From Pseudomonas coleopterorum (lineage in GTDB: Bacteria; Pseudomonadota; Gammaproteobacteria; Pseudomonadales; Pseudomonadaceae), in contig NZ_FNTZ01000001.1 in NCBI RefSeq assembly GCF_900105555.1, positions 2,848,501 to 2,912,500 of the forward strand: DNA of 64,000 bases, written 5' to 3'. A program made the translations under genes and the position numbers. Of the stretch, positions 45,631 through 54,267 are shown one piece after another (the stretch's first letter is position 1; every line of letters begins with the position of its first letter). The notes beneath the pieces were generated by a model. It was not told the DNA's origin and searched no databases. It worked only from the letters and a program-made list of their open reading frames with translations.

Positions 45631-45640
45631 TGTTGTTGTT
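45631..45640 (-). promoter_or_regulatory. Candidate Hfq/Crc catabolite-activity motif at the START-domain gene
   Basis: On the minus strand AACAACAACA touches the ATG of the START-domain gene. It fits AANAANAA, the Pseudomonas Hfq/Crc target pattern, in the position where it would block ribosome entry. Confidence 0.45.
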
Positions 45641-45667
45641 CCTTGTTGTCGAGAATGGAGCCCTTGC

Positions 45668-45919
45668 CTATGCGGTCATCTGCTCCCACCAACCCAGAAT
45701 GCGCACGGCATCCTGATCGCTGTCACCGCACACCTCGGGATCGGCATTGAACGCCGAGCACACTGCCGGCCGCTCGGGCAGACCGAACAGCGCACAGAGA
45801 TTGTCCAGAGATAGCTGCACACAGCGCTGCCCTGCCGGCTTACCTGAAGGCATGCCAGGAATAGGCGAACTGATGGAAGGGGCGATACAGCAGGCGCCAC
45901 AGCCTTCGCGGCATTTCAT
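45668..45919 (-). CDS. YkgJ-family cysteine cluster protein
   Basis: The 83-residue protein has the cysteine pattern CREGCGACCIAP at the N terminus, with further cysteines in RCVQL, LCALF, VCSAF and VCGD. This is the zinc- or iron-chelating CxxCxxCC motif of the YkgJ family (formerly UPF0153). Members are widespread, small and soluble, with a suspected metal-binding role but no firm function. ATG 45919 has GAGG about 9 bases upstream. It lies 37 bp upstream of the START-domain gene in the same direction, so the two are probably cotranscribed. Confidence 0.85.
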   Translation of the reverse strand: MKCREGCGACCIAPSISSPIPGMPSGKPAGQRCVQLSLDNLCALFGLPERPAVCSAFNADPEVCGDSDQDAVRILGWWEQMTA

Positions 45920-46049
45920 GACGTCATGACCTCACAGGCACGGTGGGTTGAAGAGCCCCCATGGTAGTGACCAAACGAGCGTTTGAAAATGCCCGCATCG
46001 ATATTTCAATCAGCCAAACTGTAACGGTCGATACTGCGGGCGGCACTGA

Positions 46050-46559
46050 TCACTGCTTGAAATTGAAGTCCAGCGCCGCACCCTCGACTTCACGACCGTC
46101 GCCGCGCCGCTGCAGCTGCATTTCGTTGTTCAGCAGACGGCCATTGAGCTGGAAGTCCTCATTGCCCTTGTCACTGAAGAAAGCGGGCAGGATGGGTTTA
46201 GGCGCACGCTCGGCAAGCGGAGTCGGCTGGACCGCAGCGTTGACAGGCTGAGTCGGCGGCTTAAGGTCCTTGACGATGTCCTTGGGCAGGCTCAGATCCA
46301 GCTTGGCCTCAGGCACAGGAGTGGCGATGACGTCCGACTCCTTGCGCGAACGGCTTTTGGCCGCCTTCTTGCGAACCGCTGGCTTTTTTGCCACGGCCTT
46401 CTTTGCCGGCGCGTCAGTTTTGACGACAGGCTTGCCAGTTTCCGCCGAGCGCGCTGTGGAAGACGGAATTTCCGACGTTTGTGCCTGAACGCAAGGCACT
46501 GCGAAGACGCCTAGATTCAAGCAGAAGACCAGCAATGCAATACGACGCATGGTGTTCAT
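46050..46559 (-). CDS. Exported lysine/alanine-rich hypothetical protein
   Basis: The 169-residue product has a signal peptide (MRRIALLVFCLNLGVFAVPCVQAQ). A strongly basic Ala/Lys/Pro tract follows (residues about 48-75, DAPAKKAVAKKPAVRKKAAKS-type), and then a short C-terminal region with FFSDKGNEDFQLNGRLLNNEMQLQRRGD, which could be a small beta structure. The basic tract would bind acidic polymers such as peptidoglycan or LPS, but this is inference. The start may be ATG 46559 or the ATG three codons later; neither has a clear ribosome site. I recognise no named family. It stands between two genes of the same orientation with over 70 bp on each side. Confidence 0.65.
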   Translation of the reverse strand: MNTMRRIALLVFCLNLGVFAVPCVQAQTSEIPSSTARSAETGKPVVKTDAPAKKAVAKKPAVRKKAAKSRSRKESDVIATPVPEAKLDLSLPKDIVKDLKPPTQPVNAAVQPTPLAERAPKPILPAFFSDKGNEDFQLNGRLLNNEMQLQRRGDGREVEGAALDFNFKQ

Positions 46560-46632
46560 AAGGGCACGGCAACAACGATGAGAGCCCTATGCTCCGCGTT
46601 CGCGGTCGAGCTGACAAGCCCCCTGAGCGCTT

Positions 46633-48072
46633 TCAATAGGAAACTCCTGACTCCTGACACAATTGACGTGCCAGTACACCCAGCGTCGCCAGGGCACGCT
46701 CCGCTTCGCGGTTCCACGGCACGCCGCAATTGAGCCGAACGCAGTGGTTGAATTGCTCTGTATTGCTGAAGATCAGCCCCGGGGCAATGCTGATCCCCTG
46801 CTCCAGCGCGCGAACGTGCAGTTCCTGAGTATTGACCCGCCCCGGCAGACTGACCCAGAGAATGAATCCACCCGTGGGCCGCGTGATCTGCGTGCCTTCG
46901 GGAAAGTGCTGCTGCACGGCCAACTGGAAGGCACTGAGGTTCTTGCGGTACTCCTGACGAATGAAACGCAGGTGCCGGTCGTAGCCGCCGTTCTCCAGGT
47001 AGCTGGCCACGCCCATTTGCGTGACGCTGCAGGCCGAATGCGTGCTGAACGTCTGCAAGCGCTGGACCTCGGCCTGGTATTTACCGGCAATCATCCAACC
47101 AATCCGCACCCCTGGGGAAAGTGTCTTGGAGAAGCTCGAGCAGTAGATGACATGCCCCAGCCGATCGAACGCCTTGAGCGCCTTGCTCTTTCCTTGCTCG
47201 AACATCAATTCGCCATAGATATCGTCCTCGACAATCTGAATATCGAAGTCCGAAGACAGTCGCAACAGCTGCTTCATGCGCTCCTCGGGCATGGTCCCGC
47301 CCAGTGGATTGCTCAAGCGCGGTGTCAGCACCAGCGCCTTGATCGACCACTGATTGGCGGCCAACTGCAGCGCCTCCAGGCTGATACCCGTCGACGGATC
47401 GCTGGGGATCTCGATCACCTTGAGGCCGAGCAAGTCCGCCAGTTGCAGCAAACCGTAATAGGTAGGCGACTCGGCCGCGATCAGATCTCCGGGCCGGGTG
47501 AGCACGCGCAGGCTCATCTGCAACGCGTCGACGCAACCGTGCGTGATGACGATCTCCGAAGGATCGACCACCACGCCCGCATCGCGCATGCGGATCGCCA
47601 CTTGCCGGCGCAGCGGCTCGAAGCCTGGGCTGAACATGTAGCTGAACGCACGTGGACTCTGGAAGCGGGTGACCTTGGCCAACTGCTGGTGCAATGCCCG
47701 TACCGGCAGAAACTCGACATGGGGCACCGCAGCGCCCAACGGAAACACGCCCTCTCGTCGGGACTCATCCAGCACTTGCTGGATGATGCTGCTGCGTGTG
47801 ACCAACCCCGGCCGCTCCACCCGCGCAATGTCAGGCGTCGGCGCAGTCAGCGCGGGCGTCTGGTGCACGTAGTAGCCAGACTGTGGCCGCGCGCGGATCA
47901 ACCCCTGATCTTCGAGGTTGGCGTAGGCCTGCAACACCGTGGCGTGGCTGACATTGAGCTGCGCGCTCATCTTGCGTACCGAAGGCACACGCTCACCTGG
48001 CTGATAGACCCCTCGCCGGATGTCATCAGCCAACTGTTGGGCAATACGCTGGTAGAGCAAGAGGTTGGTCAT
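46633..48072 (-). CDS. MocR-type regulator: GntR winged helix fused to aminotransferase domain
   Basis: The 479-residue protein starts with a GntR-type winged HTH (YQRIAQQLADDIRRGVYQPGERVPSVRKMSAQLNVSHATVLQAYANLEDQGLI, residues 7-60). A linker and a fold-type I aminotransferase domain follow, with the PLP lysine in CSSFSKTLSPGVRIGW and the PLP-phosphate region in ITHGCVDALQMSL. Such regulators sense PLP or an amino acid derivative and often control pyridoxal, GABA or efflux genes. The target here is unknown; the divergent side holds only its own promoter region before the OmpA-type gene, which reads the same way. The aminotransferase fold looks intact, so catalytic use cannot be ruled out. 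Confidence 0.88.
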   Translation of the reverse strand: MTNLLLYQRIAQQLADDIRRGVYQPGERVPSVRKMSAQLNVSHATVLQAYANLEDQGLIRARPQSGYYVHQTPALTAPTPDIARVERPGLVTRSSIIQQVLDESRREGVFPLGAAVPHVEFLPVRALHQQLAKVTRFQSPRAFSYMFSPGFEPLRRQVAIRMRDAGVVVDPSEIVITHGCVDALQMSLRVLTRPGDLIAAESPTYYGLLQLADLLGLKVIEIPSDPSTGISLEALQLAANQWSIKALVLTPRLSNPLGGTMPEERMKQLLRLSSDFDIQIVEDDIYGELMFEQGKSKALKAFDRLGHVIYCSSFSKTLSPGVRIGWMIAGKYQAEVQRLQTFSTHSACSVTQMGVASYLENGGYDRHLRFIRQEYRKNLSAFQLAVQQHFPEGTQITRPTGGFILWVSLPGRVNTQELHVRALEQGISIAPGLIFSNTEQFNHCVRLNCGVPWNREAERALATLGVLARQLCQESGVSY

Positions 48073-48183
48073 GGCGGGATCTCAGATGTGCCACTGGACC
48101 CCTACAGATGCAAACTGTACGGGGACAGCTGGCAGAATAGCAGAGCTGATCCTGCAACTGCACTGTCGAGATTCACCTGAGCA

Positions 48184-49002
48184 TCAACCGCGCGGCAACG
48201 CCATTTCCCCTTTTGCGTTGGAGAAGACGATCTCGACCCGACGGTTCTGCGCCCTGCCCCGCTCCGAAGCGTTTGCATCCACAGGATAGGCATCGCCATA
48301 ACCGTGCACCTGAATACGCGACTCATCGATGCCCAAGTCAACCAGCGTGTCGGCTACCGACTGCGCTCGGTCGGTCGACAGCTGCAGGTTAAAGGCTTTT
48401 TCGCCAGTGTTATCGGTGTAGCCTTCGATACGCACCACGCGCTTGGGATTGAGTTGCAGGAACTGCACGAGCTTGAGGATCGTACGGTTGGCCTGTGGCT
48501 TGAGCTGCGCCTCCCCCGTATCGAACAGCACGTCACCCAGTGTCATCACCAGCCCGCGGTCGGCCTCGACATTGGCCAACGCCAGAATCTGCTCTTCCAG
48601 CCACTTGCCCTGCTGCTGCACGCTTTCCAGCTTGGAGTCACGCAACGCCAGTTGCAGGCGCTGCTGGTCCATCTGCAGCTTGGTCAGGCGCTGCTGATTG
48701 AGCATCTGCTGACTGCGCTCCCGGGCGATCTCGCTGTAGCGCTGGCTCAGGTAGGCATAATGCTGAGCGTCGCTGCCCGTGCCCCAATAGCTGGCGAGCC
48801 GCTCGGCGCGGGCCAGCGATTCGCCAGCCCGGATGACATCCTTGGGCGCGCTGCGCAGCACGTTGGAATCATCGCGGACCGCCTGAAAGGCAACCTCGGC
48901 ACGCTGGACGGCCTCGCTATTGGCGCGCTGACCGGTACAGCCTACCGTCACCAAACCGGCCGCCAGCACCAGCCCCATGCGCATTCCCGTCAACTGCTTC
49001 AC
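48184..49002 (-). CDS. OmpA-family lipoprotein
   Basis: The 272-residue protein has a lipobox (LVTVGC, acylated Cys22). A long alpha-helical region follows (about residues 30-145, rich in Gln, Arg and Leu: QQMLNQQRLTKLQMDQQRLQLALRDSK), probably coiled coil, and then a C-terminal OmpA/MotB peptidoglycan-binding domain with VVRIEGYTDNTG, LSTDRAQSVADTLV and RAQNRRVEI. It would tether the outer membrane to the cell wall across the periplasm. Its ATG overlaps the stop of the DUF4398 gene (ATGA), so the two proteins are made together and may interact. A solute-binding protein gene precedes them by a few bases in the same operon. Confidence 0.88.
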   Translation of the reverse strand: MKQLTGMRMGLVLAAGLVTVGCTGQRANSEAVQRAEVAFQAVRDDSNVLRSAPKDVIRAGESLARAERLASYWGTGSDAQHYAYLSQRYSEIARERSQQMLNQQRLTKLQMDQQRLQLALRDSKLESVQQQGKWLEEQILALANVEADRGLVMTLGDVLFDTGEAQLKPQANRTILKLVQFLQLNPKRVVRIEGYTDNTGEKAFNLQLSTDRAQSVADTLVDLGIDESRIQVHGYGDAYPVDANASERGRAQNRRVEIVFSNAKGEMALPRG

Positions 49003-49352
49003 TGCATGTCTCCCAATTGTTTGCGCAGGCGCTGGATGCGAGCCTCCAGCACCTTGATCTGCTCCTGCCCCTTGGCGGTCAACAATTGATCTTCGGCCAG
49101 ACGTGCGTCCAACTCGGCCTGTTCGGCGTTGAGCCGGGCGCTCTTGTAGTTTTCATCGACCATTTGCGCACGCGCCTGGGCAAGTTTGTCGACCGCCATT
49201 TTCATGGCCTCGTTGTCGTCTGTGGCGCCAACGGCGCGGGCCTGCTCGACGGTCTGGTCAGCCAGACGCAATTGCTGCGTAGGCGCCGGGTCGTTGGCGC
49301 AACCAGCAAGCAGCGCAAACATCGCGCCTGCGGTCATCGTTTGAATGTTCAC
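48999..49352 (-). CDS. DUF4398 domain lipoprotein
   Basis: The 117-residue lipoprotein has a short signal with lipobox LLAGC (Cys18). The rest is all-helical: LADQTVEQARAVGATDD, VDKLAQARAQMVDENYKSARLNAEQAELDARLAEDQLL, then a heptad-like ARIQRLRKQLGD. This is the DUF4398 domain, found in outer-membrane-anchored proteins of unknown role, often beside OmpA-domain partners as here. The start is GTG 49352, because TAGGA sits 8 bases upstream. It is 9 bp from the upstream solute-binding protein gene and overlaps the OmpA gene by four bases. Confidence 0.85.
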   Translation of the reverse strand: MNIQTMTAGAMFALLAGCANDPAPTQQLRLADQTVEQARAVGATDDNEAMKMAVDKLAQARAQMVDENYKSARLNAEQAELDARLAEDQLLTAKGQEQIKVLEARIQRLRKQLGDMQ

Positions 49353-49361
49353 GAAAGATTC

Positions 49362-50189
49362 CTACTGTGGAAGTACTGCAGGCTTGAGCGATTGCTGGAC
49401 TTTCCAACGCTCGACATTGCGGGAAAACACCTCGGGAGGTATGCCTGAAGCGGTCAATTCTGTCATTTTTTTCGCCAGCTGTCCGCGCAGCCAGGGATCG
49501 TTGCACGCGGAGTCGTGAGACAACGCCAGGTACAACCCCGGGCGGTCGACGGGCAGCTCACTGCTTTGCAGTCGATCCCCCAGCCCCTGTGCCTGAGCCA
49601 TGGCCGCACCGGAATAGCGTCCGGCGATCACGTATTCGACCTGGCCAAGCACCAGCTTGTCGAAGGCCTGAATCAGATTGTCAGTACTGACCAGCTTCAG
49701 ATGCTCGGCGGCCAGAGTAGCGAATGCCTGGGTCGGTCGCGCCTTGGCCGAGATCGCCCCGGCGTGGCCGTGAAGATCGGCAAGACTGCGGTAGGTCAGT
49801 GGCGTCGATCGCAGGGTCCACACCAGGTAATCGTTCGGGACCAGGGCAGGATGCACATAATCCAGGGATTCAAGCTCGCTGACGTTCAGGGGTGCATCCA
49901 CCAGCAAGTCCATTCGCCCACTGCGCACCTCTTCCAGCGCCTGTGAACGCTTGCCGGCATAAAGAATGTCGACCTTGACGCCGATCTGGGTCGCCACCTG
50001 CTGCAACAGCTCGGCGTTGACGCCGATCAGCCGCTCCGGGTCCTGTGGATCCCGCCACAGATAGGGCGGCGCGTCGGGGCTGCCACTGGCAACCAGTCGC
50101 TCGCACTTGCCCGCCCCCTGTGCTGCCAGCGGTAGCAACGCCGCGACCATGCAAAAGCCCGCGCGGCGAAGTCTGCCTTGTCTGGTCAT
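49362..50189 (-). CDS. Periplasmic solute-binding protein, family 3-like
   Basis: The 275-residue protein has a signal peptide (RRAGFCMVAALLPLAAQGA). It continues with a SBP_bac_3/PBPb fold: VASGSPDAPPYLWRDPQDPERLIGVNAELLQQVATQIGVKV, then LDLLVDAP-type and LVSTDNLIQAFDKLVLGQVEYVIAGRYS segments and a C-terminal RWKVQQSLK. Residues that bind amino acid ligands in classic family 3 proteins are not clearly conserved, so the ligand may be different. There is no ABC permease nearby. Together with the downstream DUF4398 and OmpA lipoproteins it forms one operon, suggesting a sensing or envelope role rather than import. ATG 50189 has GAGG upstream. Confidence 0.82.
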   Translation of the reverse strand: MTRQGRLRRAGFCMVAALLPLAAQGAGKCERLVASGSPDAPPYLWRDPQDPERLIGVNAELLQQVATQIGVKVDILYAGKRSQALEEVRSGRMDLLVDAPLNVSELESLDYVHPALVPNDYLVWTLRSTPLTYRSLADLHGHAGAISAKARPTQAFATLAAEHLKLVSTDNLIQAFDKLVLGQVEYVIAGRYSGAAMAQAQGLGDRLQSSELPVDRPGLYLALSHDSACNDPWLRGQLAKKMTELTASGIPPEVFSRNVERWKVQQSLKPAVLPQ

Positions 50190-50234
50190 GCTCAACCTCA
50201 ACCTCTTCAGCCCATGTCACAGGCAAATTCAGAT

Positions 50235-50291
50235 ACAAAAAAGCCCGGTCGCCGCCCGCTGCCCTGTGGGCAACGGATGGCGACCGGGCTT
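50235..50291 (-). terminator. Terminator of etfBA
   Basis: AAGCCCGGTCGCC and GGCGACCGGGCTT form a 13-bp perfect stem around a 25-base insert that can pair further (GCCC/GGGC). On the minus strand TTTTTTG follows. It starts 28 bases past the etfA stop. Confidence 0.85.
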
Positions 50292-50318
50292 GAGTCGACC
50301 GCAGCGCGAAGCGCTGGA

Positions 50319-51263
50319 TCAGACCAGTTTTTCCAGCTCGGGAACAGCTTCGAACAAGTCGGCGACCAGGCCATAATCGGCCACCTGGAAGATCGGCGCC
50401 TCTTCGTCCTTGTTGATCGCAACGATCACCTTGGAGTCCTTCATGCCAGCCAGATGCTGGATGGCTCCGGAAATGCCTACCGCGATGTACAACTGCGGCG
50501 CGACGATCTTGCCGGTCTGGCCGACCTGCATGTCGTTGGGCACGAAGCCGGCGTCCACCGCTGCACGCGACGCACCCACGGCAGCACCCAGCTTGTCGGC
50601 CAGGGTGTAGAGGTGCTTGAAGTTGTCGCCGTTCTGCATGCCACGGCCGCCGGAGACGACAATCTTCGCCGCGGTCAGCTCGGGACGATCGGACTTGGCC
50701 AGCTCTTCGCCAACGAAGCTCGATTTGCCGGTATCGTGAGCTGCGCCCACCGCTTCGACAGTTGCTGAACCGCCTTCGGCAGCCACGGCGTCGAAACCGG
50801 TGGCACGTACGGTGATGACCTTGATCGCAGCGCTCGATTGCACAGTGGCAATGGCGTTGCCGGCGTAGATCGGACGCTTGAAGGTGTCTGGCGACTCGAC
50901 CGAGATGATCTCGGAGATCTGGTCGACGTCCAGCGCAGCGGCAACACGCGGCAGGATGTTCTTGCCGTTGGCGGTCGCAGCGGACAGCACATGGCTGTAG
51001 CCCGAGGCCAGCTCGACGATCAGCGGCGCCACGTTTTCAGGCAACTGGTGCGCGTAGGCGGCATTGTCCGCCACCAGCACCTTGCTCACGCCCGCGATCT
51101 TCGCGGCGGCTTGCGCGACGCTGTCGACCTGCACGCCGGCGACCAGCACGTGAATGTCGCCGCCGATCTTCTGCGCGGCAGCCACGGTGTTCAGGGTCGA
51201 AGGTGCAACGCCAGTGTTCACCTGACCTTCGGTTACATAATCGGCGATAACCAGGATAGTCAT
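50319..51263 (-). CDS. etfA: Electron transfer flavoprotein alpha subunit
   Basis: The 314-residue subunit binds FAD in its C-terminal domain, with the signature SGRGM-like [45 protein letters not shown] and [15 protein letters not shown]. It accepts electrons from acyl-CoA and other flavin dehydrogenases and passes them to ETF:ubiquinone oxidoreductase. The start ATG directly follows the etfB TGA with no gap, so the two are coupled and made in equal amounts. A strong terminator lies downstream. Confidence 0.97.
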   Translation of the reverse strand: MTILVIADYVTEGQVNTGVAPSTLNTVAAAQKIGGDIHVLVAGVQVDSVAQAAAKIAGVSKVLVADNAAYAHQLPENVAPLIVELASGYSHVLSAATANGKNILPRVAAALDVDQISEIISVESPDTFKRPIYAGNAIATVQSSAAIKVITVRATGFDAVAAEGGSATVEAVGAAHDTGKSSFVGEELAKSDRPELTAAKIVVSGGRGMQNGDNFKHLYTLADKLGAAVGASRAAVDAGFVPNDMQVGQTGKIVAPQLYIAVGISGAIQHLAGMKDSKVIVAINKDEEAPIFQVADYGLVADLFEAVPELEKLV

Positions 51264-52013
51264 TCAGATTACCTTCGCTTCGTTTTTCAGTTTTTCGACC
51301 AGTTCGGCCACCGACTTGACCTTGACACCGGCGCTGCGGGTCGCCGGCGCCTCGACCTTGAGGGTCTTGTTGGTGGAGGTCAACGACACGCCGAGCGCCT
51401 CGGGCGTGAACGATTCGAGCGGCTTCTTCTTGGCCTTCATGATGTTGGGCAGGGAGGCGTAGCGCGGCTCGTTCAGACGCAGGTCGGTGGTGACGATGGC
51501 CGGCAGGGTCAGGCCAACGGTCTGCAGACCGTCATCGACTTCACGGGTGACATTGAGCTTGTCGCCCGCCACTTCGACCTTGGACGCGAAAGTGCCCTGG
51601 GCGTAGCCGCTCAGCGCAGCCAGCATCTGGCCAGTCTGGTTGTTGTCGCTGTCGATCGCCTGCTTGCCCAGGATCACCAACTGCGGCTGTTCCTTGTCGA
51701 CCACCGCCTTGAGCAGCTTGGCCACTGCCAGGGCGTTCAGTTCCTCGGCGTGCTCGACCAGGATGGCGCGGTCGGCGCCCAGGGCCAGCGCGGTGCGCAG
51801 TTGCTCCTGAGCGGTGGCCGGGCCGATGGTGACCACGACGATTTCGCTGGCGATGCCTTTCTCTTTCAGGCGGACGGCTTCTTCAACAGCGATTTCGCAG
51901 AACGGGTTCATCGACATCTTGACGTTGGCAAGATCAACGCCTGAATTATCCGCCTTGACGCGAACCTTGACGTTGTAGTCGACCACTCGTTTGACAGCTA
52001 CAAGAACCTTCAT
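51264..52013 (-). CDS. etfB: Electron transfer flavoprotein beta subunit
   Basis: The 249-residue subunit binds AMP and docks dehydrogenases through its recognition loop. Typical blocks are [71 protein letters not shown] and the conserved anchor-loop [24 protein letters not shown] 52013 has GAGGA 5 bases upstream. The gene is divergent from the ETF:ubiquinone oxidoreductase gene across 564 bp. A GAAACGTTTGC site in its leader resembles the stronger palindrome near the partner promoter, so both may answer to the same repressor. Confidence 0.97.
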   Translation of the reverse strand: MKVLVAVKRVVDYNVKVRVKADNSGVDLANVKMSMNPFCEIAVEEAVRLKEKGIASEIVVVTIGPATAQEQLRTALALGADRAILVEHAEELNALAVAKLLKAVVDKEQPQLVILGKQAIDSDNNQTGQMLAALSGYAQGTFASKVEVAGDKLNVTREVDDGLQTVGLTLPAIVTTDLRLNEPRYASLPNIMKAKKKPLESFTPEALGVSLTSTNKTLKVEAPATRSAGVKVKSVAELVEKLKNEAKVI

Positions 52014-52090
52014 GGATTCCTCGTTACTCTCCGGTGAAAAGAATGTCGCCCAGGCAGACCGGACGATGACGTGGGCGCAAGGGCACCATT

Positions 52091-52101
52091 GAAACGTTTG
52101 C
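52091..52101. promoter_or_regulatory. Possible second PsrA-like site in the etfB leader
   Basis: GAAACGTTTGC lies 78 bp upstream of the etfB start. It shares the AAACGTTTG core with the operator at 52384-52397. A weak minus-strand -35-like TTGAAA lies about 40 bp further upstream. Confidence 0.35.
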
Positions 52102-52383
52102 AGCATTGCGTAGTGCTGGCAAAAACCTGATTTTTCAAGACCTTGACCAGCAAAACGGGGCAGCCTTCAACAAGTATGACGTGTAAACTCGACCCGATGG
52201 GCGTTCGACATGGATGAATGACCCGTGCCGGGGTCGAGATTCGATGCATCCTGTACTGCATGCAGGCGCTGCATCGAACATGAAGCTGGCCGTATCTTGA
52301 CCGCTGAGCCCTGACCGGTCAATACGCGGAACTCACCGGTCACGCCCCCTGGCCACCTTGATTTTACTGGGCTGCAGCAGATT

Positions 52384-52397
52384 CAAACAAACGTTTG
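52384..52397. promoter_or_regulatory. PsrA-like operator
   Basis: CAAAC-N4-GTTTG, which also contains a perfect ACAAACGTTTGT palindrome, ends 2 bp before the -35 box of the ETF-QO promoter. It fits the published PsrA pattern G/C-AAAC-N2-4-GTTT-G/C; PsrA controls the etf genes in P. aeruginosa and responds to long-chain fatty acids. Confidence 0.55.
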
Positions 52398-52399
52398 TA

Positions 52400-52428
52400 T
52401 TGGACCGGCCAAGTGGTGTAGATATACT
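52400..52428 (+). promoter_or_regulatory. Sigma70 promoter of the ETF-QO gene
   Basis: TTGGAC (52400-52405) and TATACT (52423-52428) with a 17-base spacer, about 150 bp before the GTG start of the oxidoreductase gene. Confidence 0.7.
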
Positions 52429-52577
52429 GCAGCACGCGCATGCCCTTGCCTGTAGCCGTCCAGACACGGTACTACACGAGCAGATGAACGCAGCACCCAA
52501 CCGCGACACCCCGGATGACCGTTCCGGACGCTTCACCCATTAGAAAGGCCTGATGAGCCCTGAGTAGGAGAGAACCC

Positions 52578-54242
52578 GTGGAACGCGAATACATGGAATT
52601 CGACGTCGTCGTCGTCGGCGCAGGCCCAGCAGGCCTGTCCGCGGCATGCCGACTGAAGCAGAAAGCCGCCGACGCCGGACAGGAAATCAGCGTCTGCGTG
52701 GTTGAAAAAGGCTCCGAGGTCGGTGCTCACATCCTTTCCGGTGCCGTCTTCGAACCGCGGGCGCTCACCGAATTGTTCCCGGACTGGAAAGCCCTGGGTG
52801 CCCCCCTGAACACGCCCGTCACCCGCGACGACATCTTCATCCTGAAAAACGCCGAGAGTGGCACAAAGATCCCCGACGCCTTCGTGCCCAAGACCATGCA
52901 CAACGAGGGCAACTACATCATCTCCCTGGGCAATCTGTGCCGCTGGCTCGCCCAGCAGGCTGAAAACCTGGGTGTCGAGATCTACCCCGGATTTGCCGCA
53001 CAAGAAGCGCTGATCGACGAAACGGGCGTTGTGCGCGGCATCATCACCGGCGACCTCGGCGTGGATCGCGAAGGCAAGCCCAAAGAAGGGCTGTACACCC
53101 CGGGCATGGAACTGCGCGGTAAATACACCCTGTTCGCCGAAGGCTGCCGCGGGCACATCGGCAAGCAACTGATCGAACGCTTCAAACTGGACAGCGAAGC
53201 CGACGCGCAGCATTACGGGATCGGCTTGAAAGAGATCTGGGACATCGATCCTGCCAAGCACCAGCCGGGGCTGGTGGTCCACACCGCCGGCTGGCCGCTG
53301 GAGGTCATGGGTACCGAGAACACCGGCGGCTCGTTCCTCTATCACCTGGAAAACAATCAGGTGGTGGTCGGCCTCATCGTCGACCTGTCCTACGCCAACC
53401 CATTCCTGTCGCCTTTCGGCGAGTTCCAGCGACTCAAGCACCATCCGGTTCTCAAGCAGTATCTGGAAGGCGGCAAGCGCGTCAGCTACGGCGCCCGCGC
53501 CATTTGCAAGGGTGGCTTCAACTCGCTGCCCAAGATGGTCTTCGCCGGCGGCGCGCTGATCGGCTGCGACCTGGGCACCATGAACTTCTCCAAGATCAAG
53601 GGCAGCCACACCGCCATGAAGTCCGGCATGCTCGCCGCCGAGGCGGTGGCCGACGCGCTGTTCCAGGGCTCGGAAGGCGGAGACGTGCTCGACGGCTACG
53701 TGTCCGGCTTCAAGGCCAGCTGGCTGTATGAAGAGCTGTTCGCCAGCCGCAACTTCGGGGCTGCCATCCACAAGTGGGGAGCCATCATCGGCGGCGCGTT
53801 CAACTTCGTCGATCAGACCCTGTTCAAGGGCAAGATCCCCTTCACCCTGCACGACAACAAGCCTGACTACGCCTGCATGAAGCTGGCAGCTGACAGCAAG
53901 CGCATCGACTACCCCAAGCCCGATGGCAAATTGAGCTTCGACAAACTCAGTTCGGTGTTCATCTCAGGCACCAACCATGAAGAAGAGCAGCCGTGCCACC
54001 TCAAGCTCAAGGATCCGAGCATTCCCATCGGCAAGAACCTGCCGCTGTACGACGAGCCCGCCCAGCGCTACTGCCCGGCCGGTGTCTATGAAGTCGTCAC
54101 CCAGGAAGACGGTGCCAAGCGCTTCCAGATCAACGCGCAGAATTGCGTGCACTGCAAGACGTGCGACATCAAGGATCCTTCGCAGAACATCGTCTGGGTG
54201 GCACCCGAAGGCTCGGGTGGACCAACTTACCCGAACATGTAA
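52578..54242 (+). CDS. etfD: Electron transfer flavoprotein-ubiquinone oxidoreductase
   Basis: The 554-residue monotopic membrane enzyme moves electrons from reduced ETF to ubiquinone through FAD and one [4Fe-4S] cluster. The FAD motif is FDVVVVGAGPAGLSAACRLKQ. Ubiquinone- and membrane-contact regions lie in the middle (for example LPKMVFAGGALIGCDLGTMNFSKIKGSHTAMKSGM), and the cluster cysteines are in RYCPAGVYEV and CVHCKTCDIKDPSQNI near the C terminus. The start is GTG 52578 with AGGAG 7 bases upstream; an ATG five codons later is an alternative. It is divergent from etfBA and preceded by a PsrA-like operator. An SDR gene follows by 25 bp. Confidence 0.95.
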   Translation: MEREYMEFDVVVVGAGPAGLSAACRLKQKAADAGQEISVCVVEKGSEVGAHILSGAVFEPRALTELFPDWKALGAPLNTPVTRDDIFILKNAESGTKIPDAFVPKTMHNEGNYIISLGNLCRWLAQQAENLGVEIYPGFAAQEALIDETGVVRGIITGDLGVDREGKPKEGLYTPGMELRGKYTLFAEGCRGHIGKQLIERFKLDSEADAQHYGIGLKEIWDIDPAKHQPGLVVHTAGWPLEVMGTENTGGSFLYHLENNQVVVGLIVDLSYANPFLSPFGEFQRLKHHPVLKQYLEGGKRVSYGARAICKGGFNSLPKMVFAGGALIGCDLGTMNFSKIKGSHTAMKSGMLAAEAVADALFQGSEGGDVLDGYVSGFKASWLYEELFASRNFGAAIHKWGAIIGGAFNFVDQTLFKGKIPFTLHDNKPDYACMKLAADSKRIDYPKPDGKLSFDKLSSVFISGTNHEEEQPCHLKLKDPSIPIGKNLPLYDEPAQRYCPAGVYEVVTQEDGAKRFQINAQNCVHCKTCDIKDPSQNIVWVAPEGSGGPTYPNM

Positions 54243-54267
54243 CTTCTCACCCACGGCAGGAGCGGAT

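Larger units (their letters stand above)
52014..52577. other. Divergent control region between etfBA and the ETF-QO gene
   Basis: The 564 bp have no convincing gene. They hold a strong sigma70 promoter reading right (52400-52428), a palindromic operator next to it (52384-52397) and a similar half-degenerate palindrome in the etfB leader (52091-52101). Confidence 0.7.
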
